Part shown: positions 7,977 through 15,549 of the stretch, piece after piece
Layout of the letters: every line of letters begins with the position of its first letter
Numbering within the stretch: the first letter of the stretch is position 1
Assembly (NCBI GenBank): GCA_017990155.1
Contig: JAGNOM010000018.1
Location: forward strand, 1 to 17,204
Direction of reading: 5' to 3'
Length of the DNA: 17,204 nt
Source: Propionivibrio sp.
GTDB lineage: Bacteria; Pseudomonadota; Gammaproteobacteria; Burkholderiales; Rhodocyclaceae
The notes under the pieces: generated by a model
Database searches by the model: none
What the model saw: only the letters and a program-made list of their open reading frames with translations
What the model was told of the DNA's origin: nothing
Made by a program: the position numbers and the translations under genes

Positions 7977-8177
7977 CTATTCGCGGATGTGGATGTTGAA
8001 GAACGTCTCCCAGTCGTCTTCCGACGTCGTCGTGTCGAAGCCGTAAATCGTATCGATGCCGTCGTTACTCGAACGCGGGTCAAAATCCCACCTTCGCTCG
8101 GCGCCTTGCGGTGCAAGAGAAACCGAGGCGTGCCGCCGACGGTCGATGCCGGATCGGCGTTCGTCATGATTGTGCAT
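7977..8177 (-). CDS. Small RR-x3-DRR protein, function unknown (second of a pair)
   Basis: A 66-residue protein I cannot assign. It has ERRSGIDRR at 6-14, then ERR-x3-DPR at 27-35, then an acidic and aromatic tail (about 38-66). There is no signal peptide or membrane segment, so it is probably cytoplasmic. Support for a real gene: GGGGAGG lies 5 bases before the ATG at 8177, and the two-motif pattern recurs in the neighbouring gene at 8271-8483 with nearly the same spacing (21 against 20 residues). That suggests the two are diverged paralogues. It lies between the biotin genes and glgX, all on the minus strand. The arginine clusters could bind nucleic acid or anionic partners, but this is speculation. 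Confidence 0.65.
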   Translation of the reverse strand: MHNHDERRSGIDRRRHASVSLAPQGAERRWDFDPRSSNDGIDTIYGFDTTTSEDDWETFFNIHIRE

Positions 8178-8270
8178 TGTTGCCTCCCCATCACCCGAGA
8201 CCGCAGTTCAGCGAACGTGCCACGCAGATGTGACCGGATGCAGGGTATTTCGGTTCCGCTACCGGGAGGG

Positions 8271-8483
8271 CTATGGCCTGGGGGTGCCGATGGAGATCCG
8301 TTCGTCGAAGTCGAATTCGACCACCTGAATGCCGCGCCGCTCGGCCTGAACCCGTCTATCCGGGCATCCGGCAGGCGGGAAACCGTCGGTCTTCCGTCGG
8401 TCGAGACGATTGCGGCGGATATGGCGCGCTGATGTTCGCGGCGAGGATTCGACTGATGGTGCTGGCGTTGGGTCGGGTGACAT
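8271..8483 (-). CDS. Small RR-x3-DRR protein, function unknown (first of a pair)
   Basis: A 70-residue protein with a Pro/Ser-rich, probably disordered start (1-19), then RRNRLDRR at 23-30, DRRVQAERR at 42-50, and a short acidic stretch VVEFDFDER (54-62). It is not a family I recognise. The ATG at 8483 was preferred over an upstream in-frame ATG because GGAGGG lies 6 bases before it. It follows bioD by 82 bases on the same strand and is followed 93 bases later by the related small gene at 7977-8177. It might be read through from the biotin operon or have its own promoter; I see no clear one. A GAAGC/GCTTC hairpin (8507-8522) lies in its leader. Confidence 0.62.
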   Translation of the reverse strand: MSPDPTPAPSVESSPRTSARHIRRNRLDRRKTDGFPPAGCPDRRVQAERRGIQVVEFDFDERISIGTPRP

Positions 8484-8565
8484 GGGTCGCCCTCCGTTCA
8501 GGATGAGAAGCAGTGCAGCTTCAGCGTAGGACATCCTGCACGGCGATTCAATGAGCGGTGTTGCG

Positions 8566-9249
8566 CTACCCGCCCAGCGTCAGCAGCTTCGCCGCCAGGT
8601 CCGGCGTGCTGTTTGCCGGGATGGCACCGAGCAAGGGGGCGTTGATGCGCGTCTTGAGCGTCGCCAGATTCTCGTCAAAGCGCGACATCGCCGGGTCGAT
8701 GCGGTTGGCGATCCAGCCGGCGAGCTTGAGGCCGCGCGCGGCGATCGCCTGCTGCGTGAGCAGCGCGTGGTTGATGCAGCCGAGCCGCATGCCGACGACG
8801 AGGATGACCGGCAAACCGAGCTGTTCGGCGAGATCGGCCGAGTCGCTCTGCGGCCCGAGTGGTACGCAGAATCCGCCGACGCCTTCGACCAGCACCGCGT
8901 CGGCCAGTCCGCGCAAGGTGTCGAACGAGTCGACGATACGGTCGATGTCGATCGTGCGGCCTTCTTCGGAGGCGGCGATGTGCGGCGCAATCGCCGGGTG
9001 AAAGAGATAGGGATTGACGAGTTCGCGCGGCGCCTGGACGCCCGATGCGGCAACGAGCGCTTCAACGTCCTCGTTCCGGCCCTTCTCGTTGGTACCGGCG
9101 GCGATCGGCTTCATCCCCACGGCCTTGATGCCATGGCTCTTCAGGTGGAGGAGCAGGGCGCTGGTGGCGAAGGTTTTGCCGACTTCGGTATCGGTGCCGG
9201 TGATGAACCAGGCCGAGGCGGGTGTTGGGGCGGTGCTGGAAGCGATCAT
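8566..9249 (-). CDS. bioD: Dethiobiotin synthetase
   Basis: A 227-residue ATP-dependent carboxylase that closes the ureido ring of dethiobiotin from 7,8-diaminopelargonate and CO2. The P-loop GTDTEVGKT is at 18-26, followed by VGMKPIAAG (44-52) with the conserved Lys47, and the VEGVGGF loop. Length fits BioD. The open frame extends far upstream into bioC, but the ATG at 9249 begins the BioD fold and overlaps the bioC stop as ATGA. It is the last of the bioF-H-C-D run. Confidence 0.95.
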   Translation of the reverse strand: MIASSTAPTPASAWFITGTDTEVGKTFATSALLLHLKSHGIKAVGMKPIAAGTNEKGRNEDVEALVAASGVQAPRELVNPYLFHPAIAPHIAASEEGRTIDIDRIVDSFDTLRGLADAVLVEGVGGFCVPLGPQSDSADLAEQLGLPVILVVGMRLGCINHALLTQQAIAARGLKLAGWIANRIDPAMSRFDENLATLKTRINAPLLGAIPANSTPDLAAKLLTLGG

Positions 9250-10028
9250 TTTTGTCCGTAAGCAAGGATGACGTCGTAGCTGGCCGGGAGTCCGGCCGGT
9301 TCGCGGTGTTCTTCGTAAGCGGCTTCGAGCAGGAGCCAGGCCTTGCGGCCCATCATCCCGCTGCGTCCGCCTTCGCCGACGTTCTGCGCGCCGATCGCCT
9401 TGACCGCGCGGAGCAGCGTTTTCAGGTCGGGGTAGAAGACGGTGTGTTTTTCGCGTATCAGGGCGAGGTCGGCAAAGCCGGTTTTCTTCAGCGTGTCGCC
9501 GATTTCCGCCGGCTCGCTGAAGGGCAGCGTATGGCGGTGGTGGTCGACGCCGGCAAAAGCTATGCGCAGTTCGTGAAAAGTGTCCGGCCCGAGCGTACTC
9601 AGCGCCAGCCGGCCGCCGGGTCGCAGAACGCGTGCGGCTTCGGCGAAAACGGCGTGCGTATTGCACCACTGGATGGTCAGGCTCGACCACCAGAGGTCGA
9701 AGCGCCGGTCTTCGAATGGCAGCTTCTCGATGTCGGCGGCAAAGCAGGCATCGGTCGATTGGCCGGCGATTTCAAGCATGGCCGGCGCGAAGTCGACGCC
9801 GGTGATATGCGTTTCCGGCCAGCGCGAGCGCAGCAGTCGCGCACCGTAGCCGGTACCGCAGCCGGCGTCGAGGATGTGCGTCAGCCGGGATTCGCCGCGG
9901 TCGAGCGCTTCCAGCTCTTCGAGCAGGCGGTCGCAGACGCGGCGCTGAACGACGGCGGCGGCGTCGTAGGTGACGGCGGCGCGGTCAAACGATTCGCGGA
10001 CGCGTTGCTTAATGGCGGGCGGCAGCAT
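9246..10028 (-). CDS. bioC: Malonyl-ACP O-methyltransferase
   Basis: A 260-residue class I SAM methyltransferase that methylates the free carboxyl of the malonyl thioester, so that fatty acid synthesis can build the pimeloyl chain. SAM motif I is ILDAGCGTGYGARLL (52-66), then VDFAPAML (79-86) and the BioC-like SSLTIQWC (115-122). The opening helix RESFDRAAVTYD (11-22) matches BioC start regions. I chose the ATG at 10028; a TTG five codons upstream is an alternative. It overlaps the end of bioH by 20 bases and the start of bioD by 4. Confidence 0.93.
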   Translation of the reverse strand: MLPPAIKQRVRESFDRAAVTYDAAAVVQRRVCDRLLEELEALDRGESRLTHILDAGCGTGYGARLLRSRWPETHITGVDFAPAMLEIAGQSTDACFAADIEKLPFEDRRFDLWWSSLTIQWCNTHAVFAEAARVLRPGGRLALSTLGPDTFHELRIAFAGVDHHRHTLPFSEPAEIGDTLKKTGFADLALIREKHTVFYPDLKTLLRAVKAIGAQNVGEGGRSGMMGRKAWLLLEAAYEEHREPAGLPASYDVILAYGQK

Positions 10029-10773
10029 GGCAGTACTCGCCAATCAGATTGGCAAATTTCTCCGGATCGTTGAGGAAAGGGGCGTGGGCGGCGCCGGGGA
10101 TCGTCGTCAATTGCGAGCCAGCGAGTCTCTCATGGAGCCAGCGCGCGGCTTCGATCGGCATCAACGGGTCGTTCTCGCCGTGAATGAACAGCGTCGGTAC
10201 GTCGATGCGCTCGATCTGCTCACGCAAATCGACGTCGCGCAGCCAGTCGAGTCCGGCAAGCAGCGCGTTTGTGTCGGCGAGCGGTGCCGATTGAAGCCGA
10301 CGGCTGAGCGCGCGGCCGATCGTGCGTGCCTGCGCATCGCCCTGGTTGAGCAGCGCGACAAAGCGCTGAAGCGTCGCGGTGGCGTCCTGTTCGATCGCTG
10401 CGCGAAACGTGTCGAGCAGTGCGGACGTCTGGGCGAGTTGCCAGTCGGCGCGTTGCGTGAAGCTGGGTGTCGCGCCGACGAGGATCAATCCGGCCAGCCG
10501 CTGTGGCGACTGCGCTGCGATCTGCAGCGCCAGCAGGGCGCCGAGCGACCAGCCGCAGACGTAGGCGCCGTCGGGGATGGTGTCGGCGAGTGCGGCGGCG
10601 GTTTCGGCGAAGGTGGGGTAGGGTCCGGAATGGCTGTCCCCATATCCCGGGAGGGCCAGCGGATGCAGTTTGAAGCGTTGCTGAAGCGCCGGCAGCGCGT
10701 CGCTCCAGGCAAGGTTGCCGAGTCCCCAGCCGTGGATCAGGAACAGATCGGGTCTGGCGTCGTCGTGTGTCAT
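10009..10773 (-). CDS. bioH: Pimeloyl-ACP methyl ester esterase
   Basis: A 254-residue alpha/beta hydrolase that removes the methyl group from pimeloyl-ACP methyl ester, ending the BioC/BioH pathway. The catalytic triad is visible: S76 in GWSLG, D202 in HGENDPLMP and H230 in GAAHAPF. The oxyanion-hole motif HGWG is at 14-17. Length matches BioH (about 255). The open frame extends upstream into bioF, but the ATG at 10773 starts the fold (LFLIHGWGLGN) and overlaps the bioF stop as ATGA. Confidence 0.95.
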   Translation of the reverse strand: MTHDDARPDLFLIHGWGLGNLAWSDALPALQQRFKLHPLALPGYGDSHSGPYPTFAETAAALADTIPDGAYVCGWSLGALLALQIAAQSPQRLAGLILVGATPSFTQRADWQLAQTSALLDTFRAAIEQDATATLQRFVALLNQGDAQARTIGRALSRRLQSAPLADTNALLAGLDWLRDVDLREQIERIDVPTLFIHGENDPLMPIEAARWLHERLAGSQLTTIPGAAHAPFLNDPEKFANLIGEYCHAAARH

Positions 10774-11936
10774 GCGAGTTCCCGCAAGGCATCGACGAGC
10801 TGGGCGACCTGCTCGCCGGTATGCGCCGCCGTCAGCGACACGCGCAGGCGGGCCGTGCCCTTGGGCACCGTCGGCGGACGGATGGCCGGCACCCACAGGC
10901 CGCGCTGGAAGAGCGCGTTCGCCACGCGCAGCGCCTCGTGGTTGTCGCCGATGATCACCGGCTGGATGGCGGTGGGCGAAGGCATCAGTTGCCAGCGCGT
11001 ATCGTCCAGTCCATCGCGTAGTTGGGCGCCAAGCTTTCGCAGGTGCGTGCGGCGGTCGTCGCCGTGCTCGATCAGATCGAGACCGGCGAGGAGCGCGCAG
11101 GCCATGGCCGGACTCGATCCGGTAGTGAAGATGTAGGTGCGGGCGCGCTGCAGCAGCCACTCGACGACCGTCTCCGAACCGGCGACGAAAGCGCCCGAGC
11201 CACCGGCGGCCTTGCCGAGCGTTCCCATGTAGACGATCCGCTCGGCGTGCGGCAGCGCGAAATGCGCGAGGCTGCCGCGCCCCTGCGGGCCGAGCACGCC
11301 GAAGCCGTGCGCGTCGTCGATCACCAGCCAGGCATCGAAGCGCTCCGCAAGCTCAAGCAATTCGGGCAGCGGTGCGAGGTCGCCATCCATGCTGAACACC
11401 GCGTCGGTCAGGATCAGCTTGCGCTTGGCCGTGCTCCTGGTGAGCAGGCGTTCGAGCGCGGTGAGGTCTCCGTGCGGATAGCGCTGGCTATCGGCGCGGG
11501 AAAGCTGGACGGCGTCGATCAGCGAGGCGTGGTTGAGCTTGTCGGCGAAGACGGCGTCGCCACGGCCGACGAGCGCGGGAACGATGCCGAGATTGGCCAT
11601 GAAACCGGTGGATAGCAGCAACGTTTTCTCAAATCCGGTAAACGACGCCAGCCGTTGTTCGAGGAGGTCGTGCGGCGCCTGATGGCCGCTGACGAGGTGC
11701 GACGCGCCTGAACCGACGCCCCACTGCCTCGCGCCGGCGCAGGCCGCTTCGATCAAGGCCGGATCGCTGGCGAGACCGAGGTAGTCGTTGCTGCAAAAGC
11801 TGATCAGATCGCGGCCGTCGACGCGCGCCAGCGGACCGCACGGCGCTTCCAGCGTGCGGCGGCGGCGTTTGAGGCCGTCGCTTTCAAGTTGTGCGAGCTG
11901 GGCCGAAAGTTCGGCGTGAAGATGCGGTTCTTTCAT
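10770..11936 (-). CDS. bioF: 8-amino-7-oxononanoate synthase (KAPA synthase)
   Basis: A 388-residue PLP enzyme of the alpha-oxoamine synthase family that condenses pimeloyl-ACP with alanine. The PLP lysine is K242 in GTLGKAAGGSGAF; cofactor contacts include H136 (NHASLID) and D207/H210 (VIDDAHGFG). The SNDYLGL motif (49-55) marks the KAPA synthase branch. Full length for BioF. The ATG at 11936 gives a normal N terminus but has no obvious ribosome-binding site. It is the first gene of bioF-H-C-D, after a 433-base gap that holds a repeat. Confidence 0.95.
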   Translation of the reverse strand: MKEPHLHAELSAQLAQLESDGLKRRRRTLEAPCGPLARVDGRDLISFCSNDYLGLASDPALIEAACAGARQWGVGSGASHLVSGHQAPHDLLEQRLASFTGFEKTLLLSTGFMANLGIVPALVGRGDAVFADKLNHASLIDAVQLSRADSQRYPHGDLTALERLLTRSTAKRKLILTDAVFSMDGDLAPLPELLELAERFDAWLVIDDAHGFGVLGPQGRGSLAHFALPHAERIVYMGTLGKAAGGSGAFVAGSETVVEWLLQRARTYIFTTGSSPAMACALLAGLDLIEHGDDRRTHLRKLGAQLRDGLDDTRWQLMPSPTAIQPVIIGDNHEALRVANALFQRGLWVPAIRPPTVPKGTARLRVSLTAAHTGEQVAQLVDALRELA

Positions 11937-12064
11937 CGCGTTGATTACTGGTCAGTGACGTGATCGCCGGCCTCGATCCGGCCGGTTGGCACAGCGTGGG
12001 AATCCAGCGCTTCATGGGAATGAAAGGCGCACTGGAAGCATCCGGTGTTTGAAGGTCGGCGCGG

Positions 12065-12096
12065 ATTTTAACCCGGATTGCCGGCCCGGACGCCAA
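12065..12096 (-). promoter_or_regulatory. Weak candidate promoter for bioFHCD
   Basis: The minus strand reads TTGGCG (12091-12096), 20 bases, then TAAAAT (12065-12070), followed by a GC-rich start region. The -10 resembles those common in betaproteobacteria, but the spacer is longer than usual. Transcripts would have a leader of roughly 120 bases with a hairpin near bioF. The gap after the methyltransferase and the repeat make a separate bioF promoter plausible. Confidence 0.27.
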
Positions 12097-12130
12097 ATGA
12101 AGCCTGCGCCGCAGGGCAATCGCATGAACA

Positions 12131-12290
12131 CCCACCCCCTCCCCCTTCAAGGGGAAGGTCGCGAAAGCGACGTTTGCGATTGGACGGGATGGGGTGGGGA
12201 TGGGGCGCGAACGGGGGTTTGATCGACGAAATAGCCGCCAGATAACCCCATCCCCCTCCCGACCTCCCCCTTGAAGGGGGAGGAGTTGAT
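12131..12290. repeat. REP/BIME-like pair of inverted C/G-rich palindromes
   Basis: Two copies of a 26-base unit, at 12136-12161 and (reverse complement) 12260-12285, match at 24 of 26 positions. Each contains a palindrome of the form CCCCTT-N-AAGGGG; the right copy has a perfect 10-bp stem (12263-12272 with 12274-12283). Next to the left copy, GTCGC-GAAA-GCGAC (12158-12171) forms a hairpin with a GNRA-type loop. GGGGTGGGGATGGGG-like stretches flank both inner sides. This architecture resembles paired REP elements found in many copies between genes of proteobacteria. Whether it is dispersed in this genome cannot be seen from one window. Confidence 0.75.
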
Positions 12291-12369
12291 GCGTACGACA
12301 TCCATGCGATTGCCCTGGCCTGCGCCGCCGGTGACTGAATTCGACGCGATTCGCACGCGCTCGGCGGCT

Positions 12370-12999
12370 TCAGTCAGGCTTGCGGGCGATGACCCCGATC
12401 AGCGCCGAGCGGCCCTTGTGGGCGACACCCTCCAAAAGCTCGTCTTCGTACTCGATGAGCTCTTCGATGGTCCAGCCGGAGAACGCTTCCTGCAGGGACT
12501 CGGGCGTATAGAGATTCTCGATCGTCGACGGTCCGCCGGTCTTGTATTCGAGCTGCTTCGGCGTGTAGCCCTGCAGCAGGATGCGTCCGCCGGGGGCGGT
12601 CAGCTGCTTCATGACGGCGAACTGTCGTTCCCGATCCTCTCCGCTGACGAACTGGATGAAGATGCCGATCACCCAGTCGAAGGACTCCTTGAGTTCGCTG
12701 GGTGGCCAGTCGGCGGCCAGCATGTCGGCCAGGATGAAGTTGACCTCGACCTGGCGGCCGGCTGCGAGGCGTCGGGCTTTTTCGATGGCGACCGGCGCGA
12801 TTTCGATGGCCGTGACGCGCAAGCCCTGTTCTGCCAGCCACACCGAATTGCGGCCTTCGCCGTCGGCGATCGACAGTGCCGTCTGGCCGTTTTCAAGCAA
12901 GGCTGAACGGTGCGCGAGGAAACGATTGGGTTCGGTTCCGAACAGGTAGTGTTCGCCGGCGTCGCCGTAACGCTGGCTCCAGATGCTCTTCTGATCCAT
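12370..12999 (-). CDS. Class I SAM-dependent methyltransferase, substrate unknown
   Basis: A 209-residue methyltransferase. The N-terminal WSQRYGDAGEHYLFGTEPNRFL (7-28) is typical of a small group related to thiopurine- and tellurite-type methyltransferases. SAM motif I is ALSIADGEGRNSVWLA (41-56), with an acidic E66 after the second strand, and ILADML at 89-94. A second conserved block around GGRILLQGYTPKQL suits methyl transfer to a small molecule. No substrate can be assigned. The ATG at 12999 has AAGGAAG 5 bases upstream. It starts 31 bases after the bioA stop and is probably co-transcribed with bioA, but I know of no role for it in biotin synthesis; it is distinct from BioC. Confidence 0.85.
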   Translation of the reverse strand: MDQKSIWSQRYGDAGEHYLFGTEPNRFLAHRSALLENGQTALSIADGEGRNSVWLAEQGLRVTAIEIAPVAIEKARRLAAGRQVEVNFILADMLAADWPPSELKESFDWVIGIFIQFVSGEDRERQFAVMKQLTAPGGRILLQGYTPKQLEYKTGGPSTIENLYTPESLQEAFSGWTIEELIEYEDELLEGVAHKGRSALIGVIARKPD

Positions 13000-13030
13000 G
13001 TCGCTTCCTTCGTTGAAGAACGCGGTCAGA

Positions 13031-14365
13031 CTATGCCGACAAGGCTTGGTTCAGCGCCGCGGCGGTGGCGTGTCCGAGGTGGCTGATCTCGTCGTCGCTG
13101 ACGACGTACGGCGGCATCAGATACACGGTGTTGCCGATCGGCCGGATCAAGGCTTCGTTTTCGAGCGCGGCGCGGTAGAAACGGCGCGAGAAGGCCGCGT
13201 CGTCGGTTTCGACGTCGAAGGCGATGATCATTCCGCGCTGGCGCAGATGCGTGACTTGCGGATGTTCGGCAAGCGGTCCCAGCGCGGCGCCCAGCTTTTG
13301 CGCGCGCGCGAGGTTCTGCGTGAGGACGTCGTCGGCGGCGAAGATGTCGAGCGTCGCGAGTGCGGCGCGGCAGGCCAGCGCGTTGCCGGTATAGGAATGC
13401 GAGTGCAGGAAGCCGCGCGCCGTGGCGTCGTCGTAAAAGGCGCCATAGACCGCATCCGTCGTGAGCACGATCGAGAGTGGCAGGTAGCCGCCGGAGATGC
13501 CTTTCGAGAGGCACAGGAAATCGGGCTTTATGTCCGCCTGTTCGTGCGCGAAGAAAGTGCCGGTGCGTCCGCAGCCGACGGCGATTTCGTCGCAGATCAG
13601 GTGTACGTCGTAGCGGTCGCAGAGCGCGCGCGCCCGACGCAGGTATTCCGGGTCGTACATGGCCATGCCGCTCGCGCACTGAATCAGCGGTTCGACGATC
13701 AGCGCGGCGATGCTTTCGTGGTGTTGTTCCAGATGCGTTTCGAGCGCTGCGGCGGCGCGGCGCGCAACGTCGGCCGGCGTCTCGCCATCACGCGCCTGGC
13801 GTGCATCGGGCGAGGGGACGGTCGCGGCAGCACGGATCAGCGGCGCGTAGGCGTCCTTGAAAATCGCGACGTCGGTGACGGCCAGTGCGCCGACGGTTTC
13901 GCCGTGGTAGCTGCCTTCGAGGCAGAGAAAATCCTGCTTGCGCGCAAAGCCGCGATTGCGCCAGCTGTGGAAGGACATCTTGAGCGCGATCTCGGTCGCC
14001 GATGCGCCGTCGGAGGCGAAGAAGGCGTGGCCGAGCGAGCCATTGGTCAGCGCCGACAGTCGTTCCGACAACTCGACCACCGGCCGGTGCGTGCAGCCGG
14101 CGAGGATCACGTGTTCCAACTCTTCGAGTTGCTCGCGTAGCGCGGCGTTGATGCGTGGGTTGCAGTGACCGAAGAGATTGACCCACCACGAACTGATGCC
14201 GTCGAGGTAGCGCTTGCCGTCAAAGTCGTACAGCCAGGCGCCTTTGCCGCGCGCGATCGGGATTAGCGGCAGCGAGCCGGCATCGGTGTTCGTGTGCTGC
14301 TTCATCTGCGTACACGGGTGCCAGACGGCGGCGAGGCTACGTTGCAGCAGATCGGTGTTGCTCAC
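13031..14365 (-). CDS. bioA: Adenosylmethionine-8-amino-7-oxononanoate aminotransferase (DAPA synthase)
   Basis: A 444-residue class III aminotransferase that converts KAPA to 7,8-diaminopelargonate, using SAM as amino donor. BioA features are clear: VWHPCTQMKQH (14-24), SSWWVNLFGH (58-67), SYHGET (152-157), D259 in ICDEIAVGCGRTG, and the PLP lysine K288 in LCLSKGISGGYLPLS. The HSHSYTGN segment near 326 completes the active site. The start is GTG at 14365, 8 bases after the DUF2863 stop, so translation is probably coupled. It lies apart from bioFHCD, with a methyltransferase and a repeat between them. Confidence 0.95.
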   Translation of the reverse strand: MSNTDLLQRSLAAVWHPCTQMKQHTNTDAGSLPLIPIARGKGAWLYDFDGKRYLDGISSWWVNLFGHCNPRINAALREQLEELEHVILAGCTHRPVVELSERLSALTNGSLGHAFFASDGASATEIALKMSFHSWRNRGFARKQDFLCLEGSYHGETVGALAVTDVAIFKDAYAPLIRAAATVPSPDARQARDGETPADVARRAAAALETHLEQHHESIAALIVEPLIQCASGMAMYDPEYLRRARALCDRYDVHLICDEIAVGCGRTGTFFAHEQADIKPDFLCLSKGISGGYLPLSIVLTTDAVYGAFYDDATARGFLHSHSYTGNALACRAALATLDIFAADDVLTQNLARAQKLGAALGPLAEHPQVTHLRQRGMIIAFDVETDDAAFSRRFYRAALENEALIRPIGNTVYLMPPYVVSDDEISHLGHATAAALNQALSA

Positions 14366-14373
14366 GGCTTGTC

Positions 14374-15549
14374 TCAGTGCAACGTCTGCGAGGGCGAGTT
14401 CTGCTGCTCCGGCAGCTCGGCATGCACCGTGTCGCCATCGGCGTTCGGATAGAGTGGTGCGCCGCAGTCGTCGCAGAACTCGAACGGGAACTGCTGATCG
14501 TGGGCGATGATTTCCTTGATGCCCGACTCGCGCAGCAGCGTTTCGATTTCGCCGACGACCTCGGTCGTTTCGTCCTCGGTGCCGAGCAGCGGCCAGATGA
14601 CGCCGTGGAAGATGGCGTCGTCGTCGCGCGGGCCGAAGCCGATGCGGTATTCCTCAAGGCGCTTGTCGTGGAAACCGGCGATGACGGCGCGGAACGATTC
14701 GGCGGGCTTGCCCAGTGTCGTCTGCAGAAAGGCGACCGAGGCGCGCAGCGAATACGGGCGTGATGTCATGTCGGCGGTTCGGCAAGCCGAATGGTACGAG
14801 TCGGCGAGCAGCGTCTGGAAGGCGCACCCGGTGAGCAGCGGTTCGAGACAGGGGCCGCCCTGCTTGACCCATTCCTTGAGCGCCGATTCGCGGGTGCAGT
14901 CGTCCGCTTCGTTCCAGCGGAAGAGTGGCATCCCGCGCGGCACGGCGATGGCGCCGAGCAGGTAGCGGGTATCGGAGAGAAACTGGTTCGTCTCGGGCAT
15001 CGTCGCCACATCGAGTTTCAGTTCGTTGTCGCAGAGCGCGGCGCCGCCGAGATCGCGCATCAGCTGCCAGGTATCGACGAAGCTGCGCGGCAACTGGTCC
15101 GGGCTGTACAGGTAATCAGCGAGGGCGAGCTGCGCGCTCGCGGAAAAAACGTGCGCGCCGAGATGCGTCTTGAGCATCTGCAGCGTGTTCTTCGGGATCG
15201 TTCCGTTCGGGATCGAGAAGCGCGACCAGGCAAGTACCGGGACGTTGAACAGCAGAATGTCGTAGTCGCGGCCCTGATGCGTCATCACGCAGGATTCCGC
15301 ACACGATTCGATGATGTCAGCGAGGCTGTCGTGCGCACCCGCGTGCGAGTCGAACAGGCGGTCGAGCGAAGCATTCAGGTCGTCCTCAGCGCCGTCCTGA
15401 AGGAGTCTCTCAACGAGCTCAAGCAGTTGTTTTTCCCAGAAGGTTTCCTCCAGCTTGCCACCGGCCTCGGCGAGTCCGGTCGCCAGACGACCCAGCTCGG
15501 TCGCGTCGGCCGAGATACGTTTTCGGGAAGAGAGGCGGTTGCGTTTCAT
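14374..15549 (-). CDS. DUF2863 family protein
   Basis: A 391-residue protein of the DUF2863 family, whose function is not known. Recognisable parts are the basic start MKRNRLSSRKR, the helical GRLATGLAEAGGKLEETFWE (20-39), the family hallmark PVLAWSRFSIPNGTIP (104-119), and LALADYLYSPDQLPR (141-155). A CxxC pair (C359, C362) lies near the C terminus but lacks an obvious second pair for a zinc ribbon. There is no signal peptide or membrane segment. The ATG at 15549 was chosen over an upstream frame start (15654) because it begins the conserved part, with AGGA about 8 bases upstream. bioA follows after 8 bases, so it shares bioA's transcript. Confidence 0.85.
   Translation of the reverse strand: MKRNRLSSRKRISADATELGRLATGLAEAGGKLEETFWEKQLLELVERLLQDGAEDDLNASLDRLFDSHAGAHDSLADIIESCAESCVMTHQGRDYDILLFNVPVLAWSRFSIPNGTIPKNTLQMLKTHLGAHVFSASAQLALADYLYSPDQLPRSFVDTWQLMRDLGGAALCDNELKLDVATMPETNQFLSDTRYLLGAIAVPRGMPLFRWNEADDCTRESALKEWVKQGGPCLEPLLTGCAFQTLLADSYHSACRTADMTSRPYSLRASVAFLQTTLGKPAESFRAVIAGFHDKRLEEYRIGFGPRDDDAIFHGVIWPLLGTEDETTEVVGEIETLLRESGIKEIIAHDQQFPFEFCDDCGAPLYPNADGDTVHAELPEQQNSPSQTLH

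Larger units (their letters stand above)
11937..12369. other. Gene-free gap upstream of bioF
   Basis: No convincing gene lies here. From bioF outward it holds: a 6-bp hairpin CCGGCC/GGCCGG with a 7-base loop (11967-11985) in the bioF leader; a TAAAAT box on the minus strand (12065-12070) that could be a -10 element; an inverted pair of C/G-rich palindromes (12131-12290); and about 80 further bases up to the methyltransferase stop. I did not see a BirA-type operator (TTGTAAACC-like half sites). Confidence 0.6.

Noticed and set aside
9250..9690. Upstream extension of bioD
   Set aside because: It reads an Arg-rich shadow of bioC; the real start at 9249 overlaps the bioC stop.
11884..12150. Possible leader peptide upstream of bioF
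   Set aside because: The frame runs into bioF out of phase, has no good ribosome-binding site, and shows no biased residue run typical of an attenuator.
12998..14140. Plus-strand open frame of 380 codons
   Set aside because: Antisense to bioA and of shadow-frame composition; it has no recognisable domain.
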